The translations under genes were made by a program, and so were the position numbers. Of a stretch of 38,070 bases of DNA, positions 9,841 to 17,537 are shown piece after piece. The notes beneath the pieces were generated by a model that saw only the letters and a program-made list of their open reading frames with translations, did not search any database and was not told where the DNA came from. Every line of letters begins with the position of its first letter. The first letter of the stretch is position 1. Source of the stretch: Methylobacterium sp. J-026 (GTDB taxonomy: Bacteria; Pseudomonadota; Alphaproteobacteria; Rhizobiales; Beijerinckiaceae); the NCBI RefSeq assembly GCF_022829585.1, contig NZ_JAKSYC010000088.1:1-38070 (forward strand). Reading direction: 5' to 3'.

Positions 9841-11112
9841 ATGGCGGAGCCCGCCCGGCGGACGGCGCCCCCGCGGGTCGTCTATGTCGAGACCGCCTAC
9901 GATCCCGTCGCCCGCACCCGGGCCCCCTATCCCAGCGCCATGCGGCGCGCCCGCCGCCGCACCCGGCTGACGGCGCTGATCGCCCTGACGGCGGTGAGTC
10001 TGTCCGGCTGGGCGATGCTCGCCGGGCCGCCCGCCCCCGACGAGCGCGCGCCCCTCGCCGCGCCCGCGCTCCGGCCGGCGCTGGCCACCGCCCCGCACGC
10101 CGCGCCGCAGCCGAACATCGCCTGGATGCTCGATCCGAGCCCCGCCCTGGGCTCCGGTGCGGCGATGGCCTTCGGCACCGAGGCGCTGCCGACCGAATTC
10201 CAGGTCGCCACGCAGATCGCCACGCAGGCCGCCACGCAGGTCGCCGCATCCGAGCCGTCTCCGGCGATCCGGGAGATCGCCCGGCAGGTCGCCGGCGCCG
10301 AGCAGGTCAGGGCGGCGCAGATCCGGACCGCGCGGGCCCCGGGGGCGTCGCCCAGGACGACGGTCGCCGAGGCGACCTCGGCCCCGCTGCGGCTCGCCGC
10401 GGCCGAGCCGACGCCGGCCGCCCTCGTCCCGCTCCCGGTGGCGCGCCCGCCGGAGCTGCGGCGTCCCGCCCCCGCCCCCCGGGTGGCGTCCCGCGCCCTG
10501 CCCCGCACCCGCGACGTGTTCCGCGCCGCCATGGCGGAGGAGCCGTCCTTCTTCGAGAAGCTGTTCGGCGTCGGCGCCGCGGCGCCAGGTCCGGAACCCC
10601 GCCAGGCCCTGGCCTATGCCAGCCCGGACGCCCTGCCGCGCGAGGCCCCGCGCACCCGGATCAGCCCGGCGCCCGACTCCGTGGCCGGCACGGCGGTCTA
10701 CGACATCAGCGCCCGCACGGTAACGCTGCCCTCCGGCGAGGTGCTGGAGGCCCATTCCGGCCTCGGCGAAGCCATGGACAACCCGCGCTTCGTCCACCTG
10801 CGCATGCGCGGCTCGACGCCCCCCGGCACCTACGCGTTGACCGAGCGCGAGAGCCTGTTCCACGGGGTGCGGGCGATCCGCCTCACCCCGGTCGGCGGCA
10901 GCGGCGCGGTCCATGGCCGCGACGGCCTGCTCGCCCACACCTACATGCTGCGTCAGCCCGGCGCCTCGAACGGCTGCGTCTCGTTCCGCGACTACAACCG
11001 CTTCCTCCAGGCCTTCCTGCGGGGCGAGGTCCGGCGCCTCGTGGTCGTGGCCGGCAGCGGCGACTTCTTCGGCCGGATCGGGATGAGCGACCGCGGCGGC
11101 CGGCGGGGCTAG
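9841..11112 (+). CDS. Membrane-anchored Tlde1/DUF2778 L,D-transpeptidase-like protein
   Basis: A 423-residue protein. It has an Arg-rich N-terminus, one membrane segment (about 47-66, LTALIALTAVSLSGWAML), a long Ala/Pro/Arg-rich linker of about 200 residues, and a C-terminal catalytic domain (about 284-405). That domain reads AVYDISARTVTLPSGE, AHSGLG, GTYAL, HGRDGLLAH and SNGCVSF, the pattern of DUF2778, now called Tlde1. The conserved His (about 366) and Cys (about 379) match the YkuD-like L,D-transpeptidase/carboxypeptidase active site. It would act on periplasmic peptidoglycan stem peptides. Tlde1 was described as a type VI toxin in Salmonella, but large membrane-anchored versions are common in Hyphomicrobiales and are probably endogenous wall enzymes. 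Start uncertain: ATG 9841 keeps the membrane segment close to the N-terminus; ATG 9790 and TTG 9700 are in-frame alternatives. None has a good ribosome-binding site. Confidence 0.8.
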   Translation: MAEPARRTAPPRVVYVETAYDPVARTRAPYPSAMRRARRRTRLTALIALTAVSLSGWAMLAGPPAPDERAPLAAPALRPALATAPHAAPQPNIAWMLDPSPALGSGAAMAFGTEALPTEFQVATQIATQAATQVAASEPSPAIREIARQVAGAEQVRAAQIRTARAPGASPRTTVAEATSAPLRLAAAEPTPAALVPLPVARPPELRRPAPAPRVASRALPRTRDVFRAAMAEEPSFFEKLFGVGAAAPGPEPRQALAYASPDALPREAPRTRISPAPDSVAGTAVYDISARTVTLPSGEVLEAHSGLGEAMDNPRFVHLRMRGSTPPGTYALTERESLFHGVRAIRLTPVGGSGAVHGRDGLLAHTYMLRQPGASNGCVSFRDYNRFLQAFLRGEVRRLVVVAGSGDFFGRIGMSDRGGRRG

Positions 11113-11129
11113 GGTATGGTCACGGGATC

Positions 11130-11259
11130 CCAAAGGACTCGTCCTTTGGTGGGGTGTCGGGGTGAAACCCCGACGAACGGCTCTTCCACCCCCGCGCGGG
11201 GGCGGAAGAGCCGTACAGCAAGGCTCTGCCCTGCACCCGCCAAAGGACTCGTCCTTTGG
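11130..11259. repeat. Composite palindromic element bounded by inverted CCAAAGG boxes
   Basis: About 130 bases between the transpeptidase-like and lyase genes. The ends are two copies of CCAAAGGACTCGTCCTTTGG (11130-11149 and 11240-11259), each nearly self-complementary. Inside are hairpin GTCGGGGT-GAA-ACCCCGAC (11156-11174) and a long stem ACGGCTCTTCC...GGAAGAGCCGT with a CCCCC/GGGGG core (11177-11214). TGGGGTG near the left end mirrors CACCCGCC near the right end, so the whole unit is an imperfect inverted repeat. It resembles a small interspersed palindromic element, and the long stem could also terminate transcription of the upstream gene. Confidence 0.75.
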
Positions 11260-11340
11260 AATCCAGGATCGGGCCCGATTGCAATGCGATCGGGATCGGC
11301 TCTAACGGGGGCGGACGCCAGCCCTGACAAGAGGCACCCG

Positions 11341-12390
11341 ATGAAACTGCCCCGCCGCTTCTTCCAGCCCCTCGCCACCGGCGCGCCGGCCCCGTTCCGC
11401 GAATTGCCGGTGCGGCTGGAGCGGATGATCCATTTCGTGCCGCCGCACAACGACAAGGTCCGCGCCCGGGTGCCGGAGCTCGCCGGGACCGTCGACGTAG
11501 TTCTGGGCAACCTGGAGGACGCGGTCCCCGCCGACCAGAAGGAGGCGGCGCGCAAGGGCTTCGTCGCCATGGCCCAGGCCACCGACTTCGCCGCCACCGG
11601 CACCGGTCTCTGGACCCGGATCAACGCCCTCAACTCGCCCTGGATTCTCGACGACCTGTTCACCCTCGTCGCCGAGGTCGGCGCCAAGCTCGACGTGGTG
11701 ATGGTGCCCAAGGTCGAGGGCCCGTGGGACATCCACTACATCGACCAGCTGCTCGCCCAGCTCGAGGCGCGGCACGGGATCGCCAAGCCGATCCTGGTCC
11801 ACGCGATCCTGGAGACCGCCGAGGGCGTGGCCAATGTCGATGCCATCGCGTCGGCCTCGCCGCGGATGCACGGGATGAGCCTCGGGCCCGCGGATCTCGC
11901 GGCGTCGCGCGGCATGAAGACCACCCGGGTCGGCGGCGGCCATCCGGATTACCGGGTGCTCAGCGATCCCGCGGGCGACGCCCCCCGGGCCACCGCGCAG
12001 CAGGATCTCTGGCACTACACGATCGCCAAGATGGTCGATGCCTGCATGGCCAATGGCCTCAAGGCGTTCTACGGCCCGTTCGGCGACTTCTCCGACGGCG
12101 CGGCTTGCGAGGCGCAGTTCCGCAACGCCTTCCTGATGGGCTGCGCCGGGGCCTGGACGCTGCATCCGAGCCAGGTGGCGATCGCCAAGCGGGTCTTCGC
12201 GCCGGACCCCGCCGAGGTCGCCTTCGCGGCCCGGATCGTGGCGGCGATGCCGGACGGCACCGGGGCGGTGATGCTCGACGGCAAGATGCAGGACGACGCC
12301 ACCTGGAAGCAGGCCAAGGTCATCGTGGATCTGGCGAAGCTGGTCGCCGCGAAGGATCCGGAACTGGCGGCGGTGTATCAGCTGGGGTGA
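11341..12390 (+). CDS. HpcH/HpaI-type CoA-ester lyase (malyl-CoA lyase family)
   Basis: A 349-residue TIM-barrel lyase of the citrate lyase beta/malyl-CoA lyase family. Visible motifs include [17 protein letters not shown] (Mg ligand Asp about 60), [10 protein letters not shown] (Glu ligand), [23 protein letters not shown] and the C-terminal [15 protein letters not shown]. These resemble L-malyl-CoA/beta-methylmalyl-CoA lyases, which cleave malyl-CoA to acetyl-CoA and glyoxylate in the serine cycle and ethylmalonyl-CoA pathway. The neighbours are not serine-cycle genes (no mtkAB, ppc or sga beside it). The opening also differs from my recollection of Methylorubrum MclA, so this may be a paralogue with another acyl-CoA substrate such as citramalyl-CoA. 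The ATG at 11341 has AGAGG upstream. Confidence 0.85.
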   Translation: MKLPRRFFQPLATGAPAPFRELPVRLERMIHFVPPHNDKVRARVPELAGTVDVVLGNLEDAVPADQKEAARKGFVAMAQATDFAATGTGLWTRINALNSPWILDDLFTLVAEVGAKLDVVMVPKVEGPWDIHYIDQLLAQLEARHGIAKPILVHAILETAEGVANVDAIASASPRMHGMSLGPADLAASRGMKTTRVGGGHPDYRVLSDPAGDAPRATAQQDLWHYTIAKMVDACMANGLKAFYGPFGDFSDGAACEAQFRNAFLMGCAGAWTLHPSQVAIAKRVFAPDPAEVAFAARIVAAMPDGTGAVMLDGKMQDDATWKQAKVIVDLAKLVAAKDPELAAVYQLG

Positions 12391-12440
12391 ACCCCCTCTC
12401 TCCCGAACCTACAAGGGGCACACATTTGCGCCGACGCGCT

Positions 12441-12576
12441 CTCCTCCCCCCTGTGGGGAGGAGTTGGAGGTGGGGGTGGTGCAGGCGGCACCGGAACGCT
12501 CGATCCTGCCCCACCCCTGACCCCTCCCCGCAAGCTCGAGCGATCCCGGGCAAGCCCGGGATCGTCAGGGGAGGGG
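12441..12576. repeat. Mosaic palindromic intergenic repeat, copy B
   Basis: Second copy of the unit at 6761-6898, located between the convergent lyase and GlxA genes. The left arm is CTCCTCCCCCCTGTGGGGAG followed by GAGTTGGAGGTGGGGGTGGT. The right arm is CCCCACCCCTGACCCCTCCC and then, after a short link, GGGGAGGGG. The nested palindrome CGATCCCGGGC-AA-GCCCGGGATCG (12541-12564) is in the right arm here, whereas copy A carries it in the left arm. It could act as a bidirectional terminator for the converging genes. Confidence 0.8.
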
Positions 12577-12583
12577 AAAAGCG

Positions 12584-13567
12584 CTAGCCCCCGAACCGCG
12601 CCCGATAATCCTGCGGCGTCGCCGCGACGTGCCTTAGAAAGCTGCGCTGCATCGTCTCCTCGGAGCCGAAGCCGCAGGTCCGGGCGATGCGTTTGACCGG
12701 CTGCGCGGTCTCGGCGAGCGCCCGCCGGGCCGCCTCCACCCGCAGGCGCTCCACGGCCTTGGCCGGGGTGAGGCCCGTCGCCTCGAGATAATGCCGGCTG
12801 AGGCTGCGTGCGCTCATCCCCGCCGCCGCGGCCAGCGCCGGCAGCGCGAGATCGCCCGACAGGTTGTCGGCGATGTAGGCGTGGAGCCGCCCGAACCGCT
12901 CCTCCCCCGCCTGCAGGGCGAGCGCCGCGCTGAACTGCGCCTGTCCGCCCGGACGCTTCAGGAACATCACGAGGTGGCGCGCCACCGCCAGGGCGAGGGG
13001 GCGGCCGAGATCCTCCTCGACCAGCGCGAGCGCCAGGTCGATCCCCGCCGTGACCCCCGCCGAGGACCAGACCGGGCCGTCGCGCACGAAGATCGGATCG
13101 GGCTCGACCCGGACCCGCGGGTAGCGCCCGGCCAGTTCGCCGCAATGATGCCAATGGGTCACCGCCCGCCGCCCGTCGAGGAGCCCGGTCGCCCCCAGCA
13201 GGAACGCCCCGGTGCAGACCGAGGCGACCCGGCGCGCCCGTCCGGCCCGCGCCCGGACCCAGGCCACCAGGGTGGGGTCGTCGCAGGCCGCCAGGATTCC
13301 GGGGCCGCCCGCGATCACCAGCGTGTCGACCGGCATGTCGCCGCCGGGCAGCGGCTCGGCCACCAGCCGCAGGCCCGCCGAGGTGGTGAGCGTCGGCTCG
13401 CCCGCCGCGATCACCCGCGGCGCGTAAGGTTGGCCCACGCCGCCGCGCTCGTTGGCGGTGGCAAACACCTGGAGCGGCCCCGCCACGTCGAGGAGCTGCG
13501 CCGACGGGAAGGCCAGCACCTCGACGGGCCGCGGCGCATCTGGCGGGAAACGAGGGCTCTTTGTCAT
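12584..13567 (-). CDS. GlxA-family transcriptional regulator (DJ-1/PfpI plus AraC HTH)
   Basis: A 327-residue regulator. The N-terminal DJ-1/PfpI-like amidotransferase fold (about 12-190) includes LLDVAGPLQVF and VCTGAFLLGATGLLDGR, the latter containing the nucleophile-elbow Cys. The C-terminal AraC-type double helix-turn-helix (about 220-325) includes MSARSLSRHYLEATGLTPAK and IARTCGFGSEETMQRSFLRH. GlxA-type regulators such as GbdR, CdhR and ArgR sense amine or amino-acid-derived ligands and activate catabolic genes. The ATG at 13567 begins MTKSPRFPPD; an upstream in-frame extension would overlap the divergent gene and is rejected. The 52-base gap to the divergent DJ-1-family gene strongly suggests regulation of that gene and of itself. 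The ligand is unknown. Confidence 0.9.
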   Translation of the reverse strand: MTKSPRFPPDAPRPVEVLAFPSAQLLDVAGPLQVFATANERGGVGQPYAPRVIAAGEPTLTTSAGLRLVAEPLPGGDMPVDTLVIAGGPGILAACDDPTLVAWVRARAGRARRVASVCTGAFLLGATGLLDGRRAVTHWHHCGELAGRYPRVRVEPDPIFVRDGPVWSSAGVTAGIDLALALVEEDLGRPLALAVARHLVMFLKRPGGQAQFSAALALQAGEERFGRLHAYIADNLSGDLALPALAAAAGMSARSLSRHYLEATGLTPAKAVERLRVEAARRALAETAQPVKRIARTCGFGSEETMQRSFLRHVAATPQDYRARFGG

Positions 13568-13619
13568 TCGGGCCAGAGCGTGACGCGGTAGGGTCGCCCT
13601 GTCCACCCCGGAGGCTCCG

Positions 13620-14363
13620 ATGATCCCGCCCGACACCCACCTGCAGATCGGCTCGCTCCTGTTCGAGGGGCTCGACCAGATCGACCTCACCGGCCCGTTC
13701 GAGATCCTGGCCCGGATCCCGAACAGCACCTACCGGATCTACGCGGCCACCCCTGATCCGGTGCGCGACGTGCGCGGCCTACGGATCCTGCCGGACGCGA
13801 CCCTCGACGCCGCGCCCCGGCTCGACGTGCTCCATGTCCCGGGCGGCCAGGGCCAGGAGGCGCTGATGCGCGATCCGGCCGTGCTCGGCTGGATCCGGGA
13901 GCAGGCAATGGGCGCCTCCCACGTCCTTTCGGTCTGCACCGGCGCGCTCCTGCTGGGGGCGGCCGGCCTCCTGGTCGGGCGCCAGGCGACCACCTACTGG
14001 AACGCGGTCCACCTCCTGCCCTTCTTCGGGGCCGAGCCGGTGGATGCGCGGGTGGTGATCGACCGCGATGCGGAGGACCGCACCTGGGTGTTCGCGGCCG
14101 GCGTCACCGCGGGGATCGACGGGGCGCTGCGCCTCGCCGCCGAACTGCGCGGTACGGAGGCCGCGCAGGGCATCCAGCTCGGGATGCAATACGCCCCCGA
14201 GCCGCCCTTCGACAGCGGCACCCCCCGGACAGCCCCGCCGGCCGTCGTGGCGGCGGCCCGGGCGCGGGCCGCCGACCTCACCGCCCGGCGCGAGGCCACC
14301 GCCCGGGCGATCGCCGCCGAACGCGGCATCCGGACCCCCCAACCCGCAGGAGATCTCCGATGA
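13620..14363 (+). CDS. DJ-1/PfpI family protein (isonitrile hydratase-like)
   Basis: A 247-residue DJ-1/PfpI-superfamily protein. Motifs QIDLTGPFEIL (about 20-30) and LSVCTGALLLGAAGLL with the nucleophilic Cys at 106 followed by Thr match isonitrile hydratases, which convert isonitriles to N-formamides. Substrate assignment is by family only. The C-terminal 45 residues are Ala/Arg-rich and probably helical. It diverges from the GlxA-family regulator with a 52-base shared promoter region. The stop overlaps the next gene's ATG (ATGA, 14360-14363), indicating translational coupling. It and the divergent regulator share a DJ-1 fold, so one may have arisen by duplication and HTH loss or gain. Confidence 0.87.
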   Translation: MIPPDTHLQIGSLLFEGLDQIDLTGPFEILARIPNSTYRIYAATPDPVRDVRGLRILPDATLDAAPRLDVLHVPGGQGQEALMRDPAVLGWIREQAMGASHVLSVCTGALLLGAAGLLVGRQATTYWNAVHLLPFFGAEPVDARVVIDRDAEDRTWVFAAGVTAGIDGALRLAAELRGTEAAQGIQLGMQYAPEPPFDSGTPRTAPPAVVAAARARAADLTARREATARAIAAERGIRTPQPAGDLR

Positions 14364-14758
14364 ACCTCACCCATGTCCGCGCCTTCGCGGCCGCCATGCA
14401 GGCCAAGGATCCCGACGGCATGCTGGCGCAGATGGCCGACGGCGTCGTGCTCAACACGCCGCTCGCCGCCGAGCCCGTGCGCGGCAAGGCCGCGATCCGG
14501 CCGGTGGTCGACGCGCTGCTCGCGACGATCGACGCCTTCGAGATCCGCGAGATCCTGGAAGGGCCCGGGCGGGCCGCCGCGTATTTCGGGGCCTCGGCCG
14601 GCCCGCACCGGCTCGACGGCGTGGACGTCTGGCGCCTCGATGCGGCCGGGCTGATCGCCGAGATGAGCGTCCTGTGGCGGCCGCTGCCCGCGGCGCTCGC
14701 GGTCCGGGACCGCCTGGCCCAGGCCGCCGGGACGGGGGGATCCGCGCCCACCCGGTGA
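14360..14758 (+). CDS. SnoaL-like/NTF2-fold small protein
   Basis: A 132-residue protein with the nuclear transport factor 2 (cone-shaped alpha+beta barrel) pattern. The opening helix reads HVRAFAAAMQAKDPDGMLAQMADGVVLNTPL, followed by GKAAIRPVV and the beta strand region FEIREILEGPGRAAAYF, and then HRLDGVDVWRLDAAGLIAEMSVLWRPLPA. Such proteins are small-molecule isomerases or hydrolases, or ligand-binding proteins; no catalytic residues can be assigned. Its ATG overlaps the stop of the isonitrile-hydratase-like gene (ATGA), with AGGAGATCTCC as ribosome-binding region, so the two are probably made together and act on related substrates. This is inference from gene order. Confidence 0.8.
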   Translation: MNLTHVRAFAAAMQAKDPDGMLAQMADGVVLNTPLAAEPVRGKAAIRPVVDALLATIDAFEIREILEGPGRAAAYFGASAGPHRLDGVDVWRLDAAGLIAEMSVLWRPLPAALAVRDRLAQAAGTGGSAPTR

Positions 14759-14805
14759 CAGGCCCCGTCATCGGACCTATCTGTCCCGTCAGGACGGACT
14801 GAACC

Positions 14806-15144
14806 ATGACGGACGTAACCCTGAGAACCGCCAAATTCGCCATCGGCGCCGTGGTGCGCCACCGGATCTACCCCTTCCGGGGCGTCGTGTTCGACGTCGA
14901 CCCGGTCTTCGACAACACCGAGGAATGGTGGATGTCGATCCCCGAGGAGGTCCGGCCGCGCAAGGACCAGCCCTTCTACCACCTGCTGGCCGAGAACGCC
15001 GAGACCGAATACGTCGCCTACGTGTCGGAGCAGAACCTTCTGCCCGACACGTCGGGCGAGGCCCTGCGCCATGCCGGGATCGCCGAGATGTTCGTGCGCG
15101 ACGCCGCCGGCGCCTACCGGATGCGCGCCCGTGCCACGAACTGA
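14806..15144 (+). CDS. hspQ: Heat shock protein HspQ
   Basis: A 112-residue member of the HspQ (YccV) family, recognised from AKFAIGAVVRHRIYPFRGVVFDVDPVFDNTEEWW, then PFYHLLAENAETEYVAYVSEQNLLPD. In E. coli HspQ promotes turnover of mutant DnaA and acts as a specificity-enhancing factor for Lon protease. AGGACGGA lies upstream of the ATG. The 47-base gap to the previous gene allows its own promoter, but I could not identify a sigma-32-like box with confidence. It has no obvious functional tie to its neighbours. Confidence 0.93.
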   Translation: MTDVTLRTAKFAIGAVVRHRIYPFRGVVFDVDPVFDNTEEWWMSIPEEVRPRKDQPFYHLLAENAETEYVAYVSEQNLLPDTSGEALRHAGIAEMFVRDAAGAYRMRARATN

Positions 15145-15225
15145 CCGGGCTCGTAAAGCTTCCGACACGGGCGCCGCTTTAGCCTCGGTCCGACGGCCGC
15201 CGTGCCGTCGGACGAGTTCGCCGCC

Positions 15226-16230
15226 ATGCCCGCCAAGCCCCGATCCGCCGCCGCGACACTCCTGGCCGCGGCCCTGCTCTGCGCTCCGGCCCGCGCCAAT
15301 GACAGCGCTGCCGAGCTCGATGCCGGCGGGCTGGTCCTGGTGCCGGAGCCGGGGATCGCCCTCGCCAGCGAGGACCTGTCGATCGGCCTCGACCGGATCG
15401 ACGTGTCCTACGTGTTCCGCAACCGGGTGGATGAATCGCGCACGGTCCGGATCGCATTCCCGCTGCCGCCGATCGATGGCCGCCTGCTCAGCGCGTCCGC
15501 CCTCAAGCTGCCGCAGGCCGAGCGGGCGAACTTCGTCGGCTTCACCGCGACGGTCGACGGTCGTCCGGTCGAGCCGGCGCTGGAGGAGCGCGCCTTCGTG
15601 GGCGAGCGCGAGGTGACGGACCTGCTGCGCCGCCACGGCCTGCCGTTCAACCCCCTGCGCTTCGCCGACCTCGCCGCCGCCGAGAAGCGCCTCGGCCAGG
15701 CGGACTGGGCCGAGCTGGTCAAGGCCGGCCTGTTCCCCGAGGGCGCGAGCACGACCGAGGCGCCGAACGATGGGCTGTGGCGCAGCGAGGCGAAGTTCCA
15801 CTGGCTGCAGACCTTCCCGCCCGGGACGGAGGTCCGGATCGCCCACAGCTACGCCCCGGTCAGCGGGTTTCACCTCCTCGATCCCAAGGAGGCCGCCCGC
15901 GCCGGTTACCGCGCGACCTACTGCCTGGACGGGGCCGGGCTGGCGGCGATCCGGCGCCTGCACGCCAGGGCCCCGAACGCGAGCGGCCACCTGCGGGCCT
16001 TCGTGGTGCCCTACATCGTGACCACCGCGCGCAACTGGGCCGCGCCGATCGGGCGCTTCACGCTGACGGTGGACAAGGGGACGCCGGACGCGGTCGTGAG
16101 CTTCTGCCGCACGGGCGTCCGGAGGATCGGACCCACCACGTTCCGGTGGGAGGCCCGGGACTACGTGCCCGACCACGACCTCCGGATCCTGATCGTCCTG
16201 CCCGGTCCGGGCCCGATGGGGATCCGTTAG
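15226..16230 (+). CDS. Secreted DUF4424 domain protein
   Basis: A 334-residue exported protein of unknown function. The ATG at 15226 begins a good signal peptide (MPAKPRS then about 15 hydrophobic residues ending APARA, cleavage near 25); an in-frame GTG at 15202 would place extra acidic residues in front and is less likely. The mature protein resembles DUF4424: an immunoglobulin-like beta opening (LSIGLDRIDVSYVFRN, TVRIAFPLPPID) and later PGTEVRIAHSYAPVSG with paired Cys residues (TYCLDGAG and SFCRTG) that may form a disulfide. No enzymatic motif is seen. It probably resides in the periplasm. The neighbour downstream, IalB, is convergent and is also a secreted protein. Confidence 0.75.
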   Translation: MPAKPRSAAATLLAAALLCAPARANDSAAELDAGGLVLVPEPGIALASEDLSIGLDRIDVSYVFRNRVDESRTVRIAFPLPPIDGRLLSASALKLPQAERANFVGFTATVDGRPVEPALEERAFVGEREVTDLLRRHGLPFNPLRFADLAAAEKRLGQADWAELVKAGLFPEGASTTEAPNDGLWRSEAKFHWLQTFPPGTEVRIAHSYAPVSGFHLLDPKEAARAGYRATYCLDGAGLAAIRRLHARAPNASGHLRAFVVPYIVTTARNWAAPIGRFTLTVDKGTPDAVVSFCRTGVRRIGPTTFRWEARDYVPDHDLRILIVLPGPGPMGIR

Positions 16231-16255
16231 CGCATCGGCGGCCGCGAACGCGGAA

Positions 16256-16280
16256 GGGCCGGACCTGCCCGGTCCGGCCC
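16256..16280. terminator. Bidirectional hairpin between convergent DUF4424 and IalB genes
   Basis: GGGCCGGACC, a 5-base loop (TGCCC), GGTCCGGCCC: a perfect 10-base-pair stem just after the DUF4424 stop and before the end of the convergent IalB gene. No T-tract follows on either strand, so termination efficiency is uncertain, but position and symmetry fit a shared terminator. Confidence 0.6.
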
Positions 16281-16305
16281 CCGCGGGTCGCGCGCCGCGC
16301 GGCGG

Positions 16306-17079
16306 TTACTTCGCCGCCGGGGCGGCACCGGCGGCCGGGGCGGCGCCGCCCTGCTGCTCGAGCTTCTTGCGCATGTCCTCGGAGCGCTTCTCCAGCTCCG
16401 CCTGGAGCTTCTTCTGCTGCTCCTCCAGGACCTTCGGGTCGATCGCCGGGCCGTCGAAGGCCTTGCCGAAGCCGGCCAGCGGCACCGCGAAGGTGACTTC
16501 GCGCTGGGTCTGGTTCTGGACCGAGACGTTGAGGGTCGTGCCCTTCTTCATCGCCGCGACGACGCCGGCATCGACGCCCCCGGCCTCGGCGAAGCAGCCG
16601 TTCGGGAAGCAGACCGCGAAGCGGCCGGGCGTGCCGGCCTGGCCGTCGACGTTGAAGCGGATGCCCGGCTGCAGCAGCAGGCCGAGCGGCAGCAGGTAGC
16701 GCACCACGCGCACCTCCTGCTTCTGGGCGGCGTTCTTCATCTCGTAAACCGCCACCGCCAGCACCGGCTGGCCCTGGTCGGACACGAAGTCGCGGGTCGT
16801 GTAGCAGATGTCGGTGCCCGAGCCCTGGTCCTTGCCGCAGACCTTGGTCCAGTCGGCCTGGCTCGGCTCGGACTTCACCGCCACGATCTGCGGGCCGGTC
16901 TGGGCCGCCGGGGTGTTGGCCGCCGGGGTGCCCGGCGCGGCCGGGGCCGGGGCGGTCGGGGCGGGTGCGGTCGGGGCGGGCTTCTTCGGCTGCGCCAGCG
17001 CCGGAGCGGCCGCGAGGCCGAGGCCCGCGAGACCGAGGAGGGCGGCGCGCACGTGCGGCGCGGGGCGGGTGAAGGACAT
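16306..17079 (-). CDS. Invasion-associated locus B (IalB) family protein
   Basis: A 257-residue secreted protein. The signal peptide MSFTRPAPHVRAALLGLAGLGLAAAPALA is followed by a Lys/Pro/Ala-rich linker, then the IalB domain: DWTKVCGKDQGSGTDICYTTRDF, then LLPLGLLLQPGIRFNVDGQ and RFAVCFPNGCFAEA. Two Cys pairs (VCG...ICY and VCFPNGC) are typical. The C-terminal 40 residues are a charged coiled-coil (EEQQKKLQAELEKRSEDMRKKLEQQ) ending in an Ala/Pro tail. IalB proteins were named from Bartonella erythrocyte invasion, but they are widespread in free-living Hyphomicrobiales, where they probably serve the envelope. The ATG at 17079 is preceded by AAGGGG; longer in-frame readings are out-of-context GC-rich sequence. 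Confidence 0.9.
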   Translation of the reverse strand: MSFTRPAPHVRAALLGLAGLGLAAAPALAQPKKPAPTAPAPTAPAPAAPGTPAANTPAAQTGPQIVAVKSEPSQADWTKVCGKDQGSGTDICYTTRDFVSDQGQPVLAVAVYEMKNAAQKQEVRVVRYLLPLGLLLQPGIRFNVDGQAGTPGRFAVCFPNGCFAEAGGVDAGVVAAMKKGTTLNVSVQNQTQREVTFAVPLAGFGKAFDGPAIDPKVLEEQQKKLQAELEKRSEDMRKKLEQQGGAAPAAGAAPAAK

Positions 17080-17537
17080 CGGCTCTGACCCCTTGGACGA
17101 GATGTGGTGTGCGGTGAACTTGCAGGATGCGGAGCCCGCCTGGCGGCAGGTCCGCCGGACCGTCCGGGTGCGCGCCGCCGTGGCGTGCCTTCCGGAACTC
17201 CGGATGAATCGGTCCGGCCATCGGGGGGGACGGGCGCCCGGATGCGCGCAGTTCCCGCCCCGGCGACCGGGCGGCCTGCCTTTCCCCTGGAATGAGGCGA
17301 AGGCATGACACCGCGGCCTGGTGGGCCTCTCGGGGCCTTCCGGGCCGCGGCCGGCCCCCCGATAGGCCCGCGCCCGCCCGGCCGCAAGCGCGGCCTTGCA
17401 AGCGCGACCTCGCACGAGGGCGTGATCGGTCCGGCCCGCTTTGGCCCAGCCGGCCGTCACCCTCCGGTCTTAGCGGTTGGTTAACCGTAATCGGCCGACC
17501 ATGCCGGCGGATCTGCAGTATCGGTGGGGGCGGTGGG
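17080..17537. other. Divergent intergenic region between IalB and the adenylate-forming-like gene
   Basis: About 458 bases with no supportable gene. It should hold both divergent promoters. A CtrA-like element lies at 17470-17484 (separate entry). An in-frame upstream extension of the plus-strand gene to 17292 exists, but it crosses this element and codes for an Arg/Pro-rich sequence. Confidence 0.5.
17470..17484 (+). promoter_or_regulatory. CtrA-like box TTAG-N7-TTAA
   Basis: TTAG, seven bases, TTAA, followed by CCGTAA. This is one mismatch from the CtrA consensus TTAA-N7-TTAA and lies about 54 bases before the proposed TTG start of the adenylate-forming-like gene. In a very GC-rich background two TTA-type boxes at the correct spacing are noticeable, but chance is not excluded. 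Confidence 0.35.

Noticed and set aside
17292..17537. An 82-residue N-terminal extension of the adenylate-forming-like protein
   Set aside because: Arg/Pro-rich, no family similarity, and it would include the CtrA-like box within the coding sequence.
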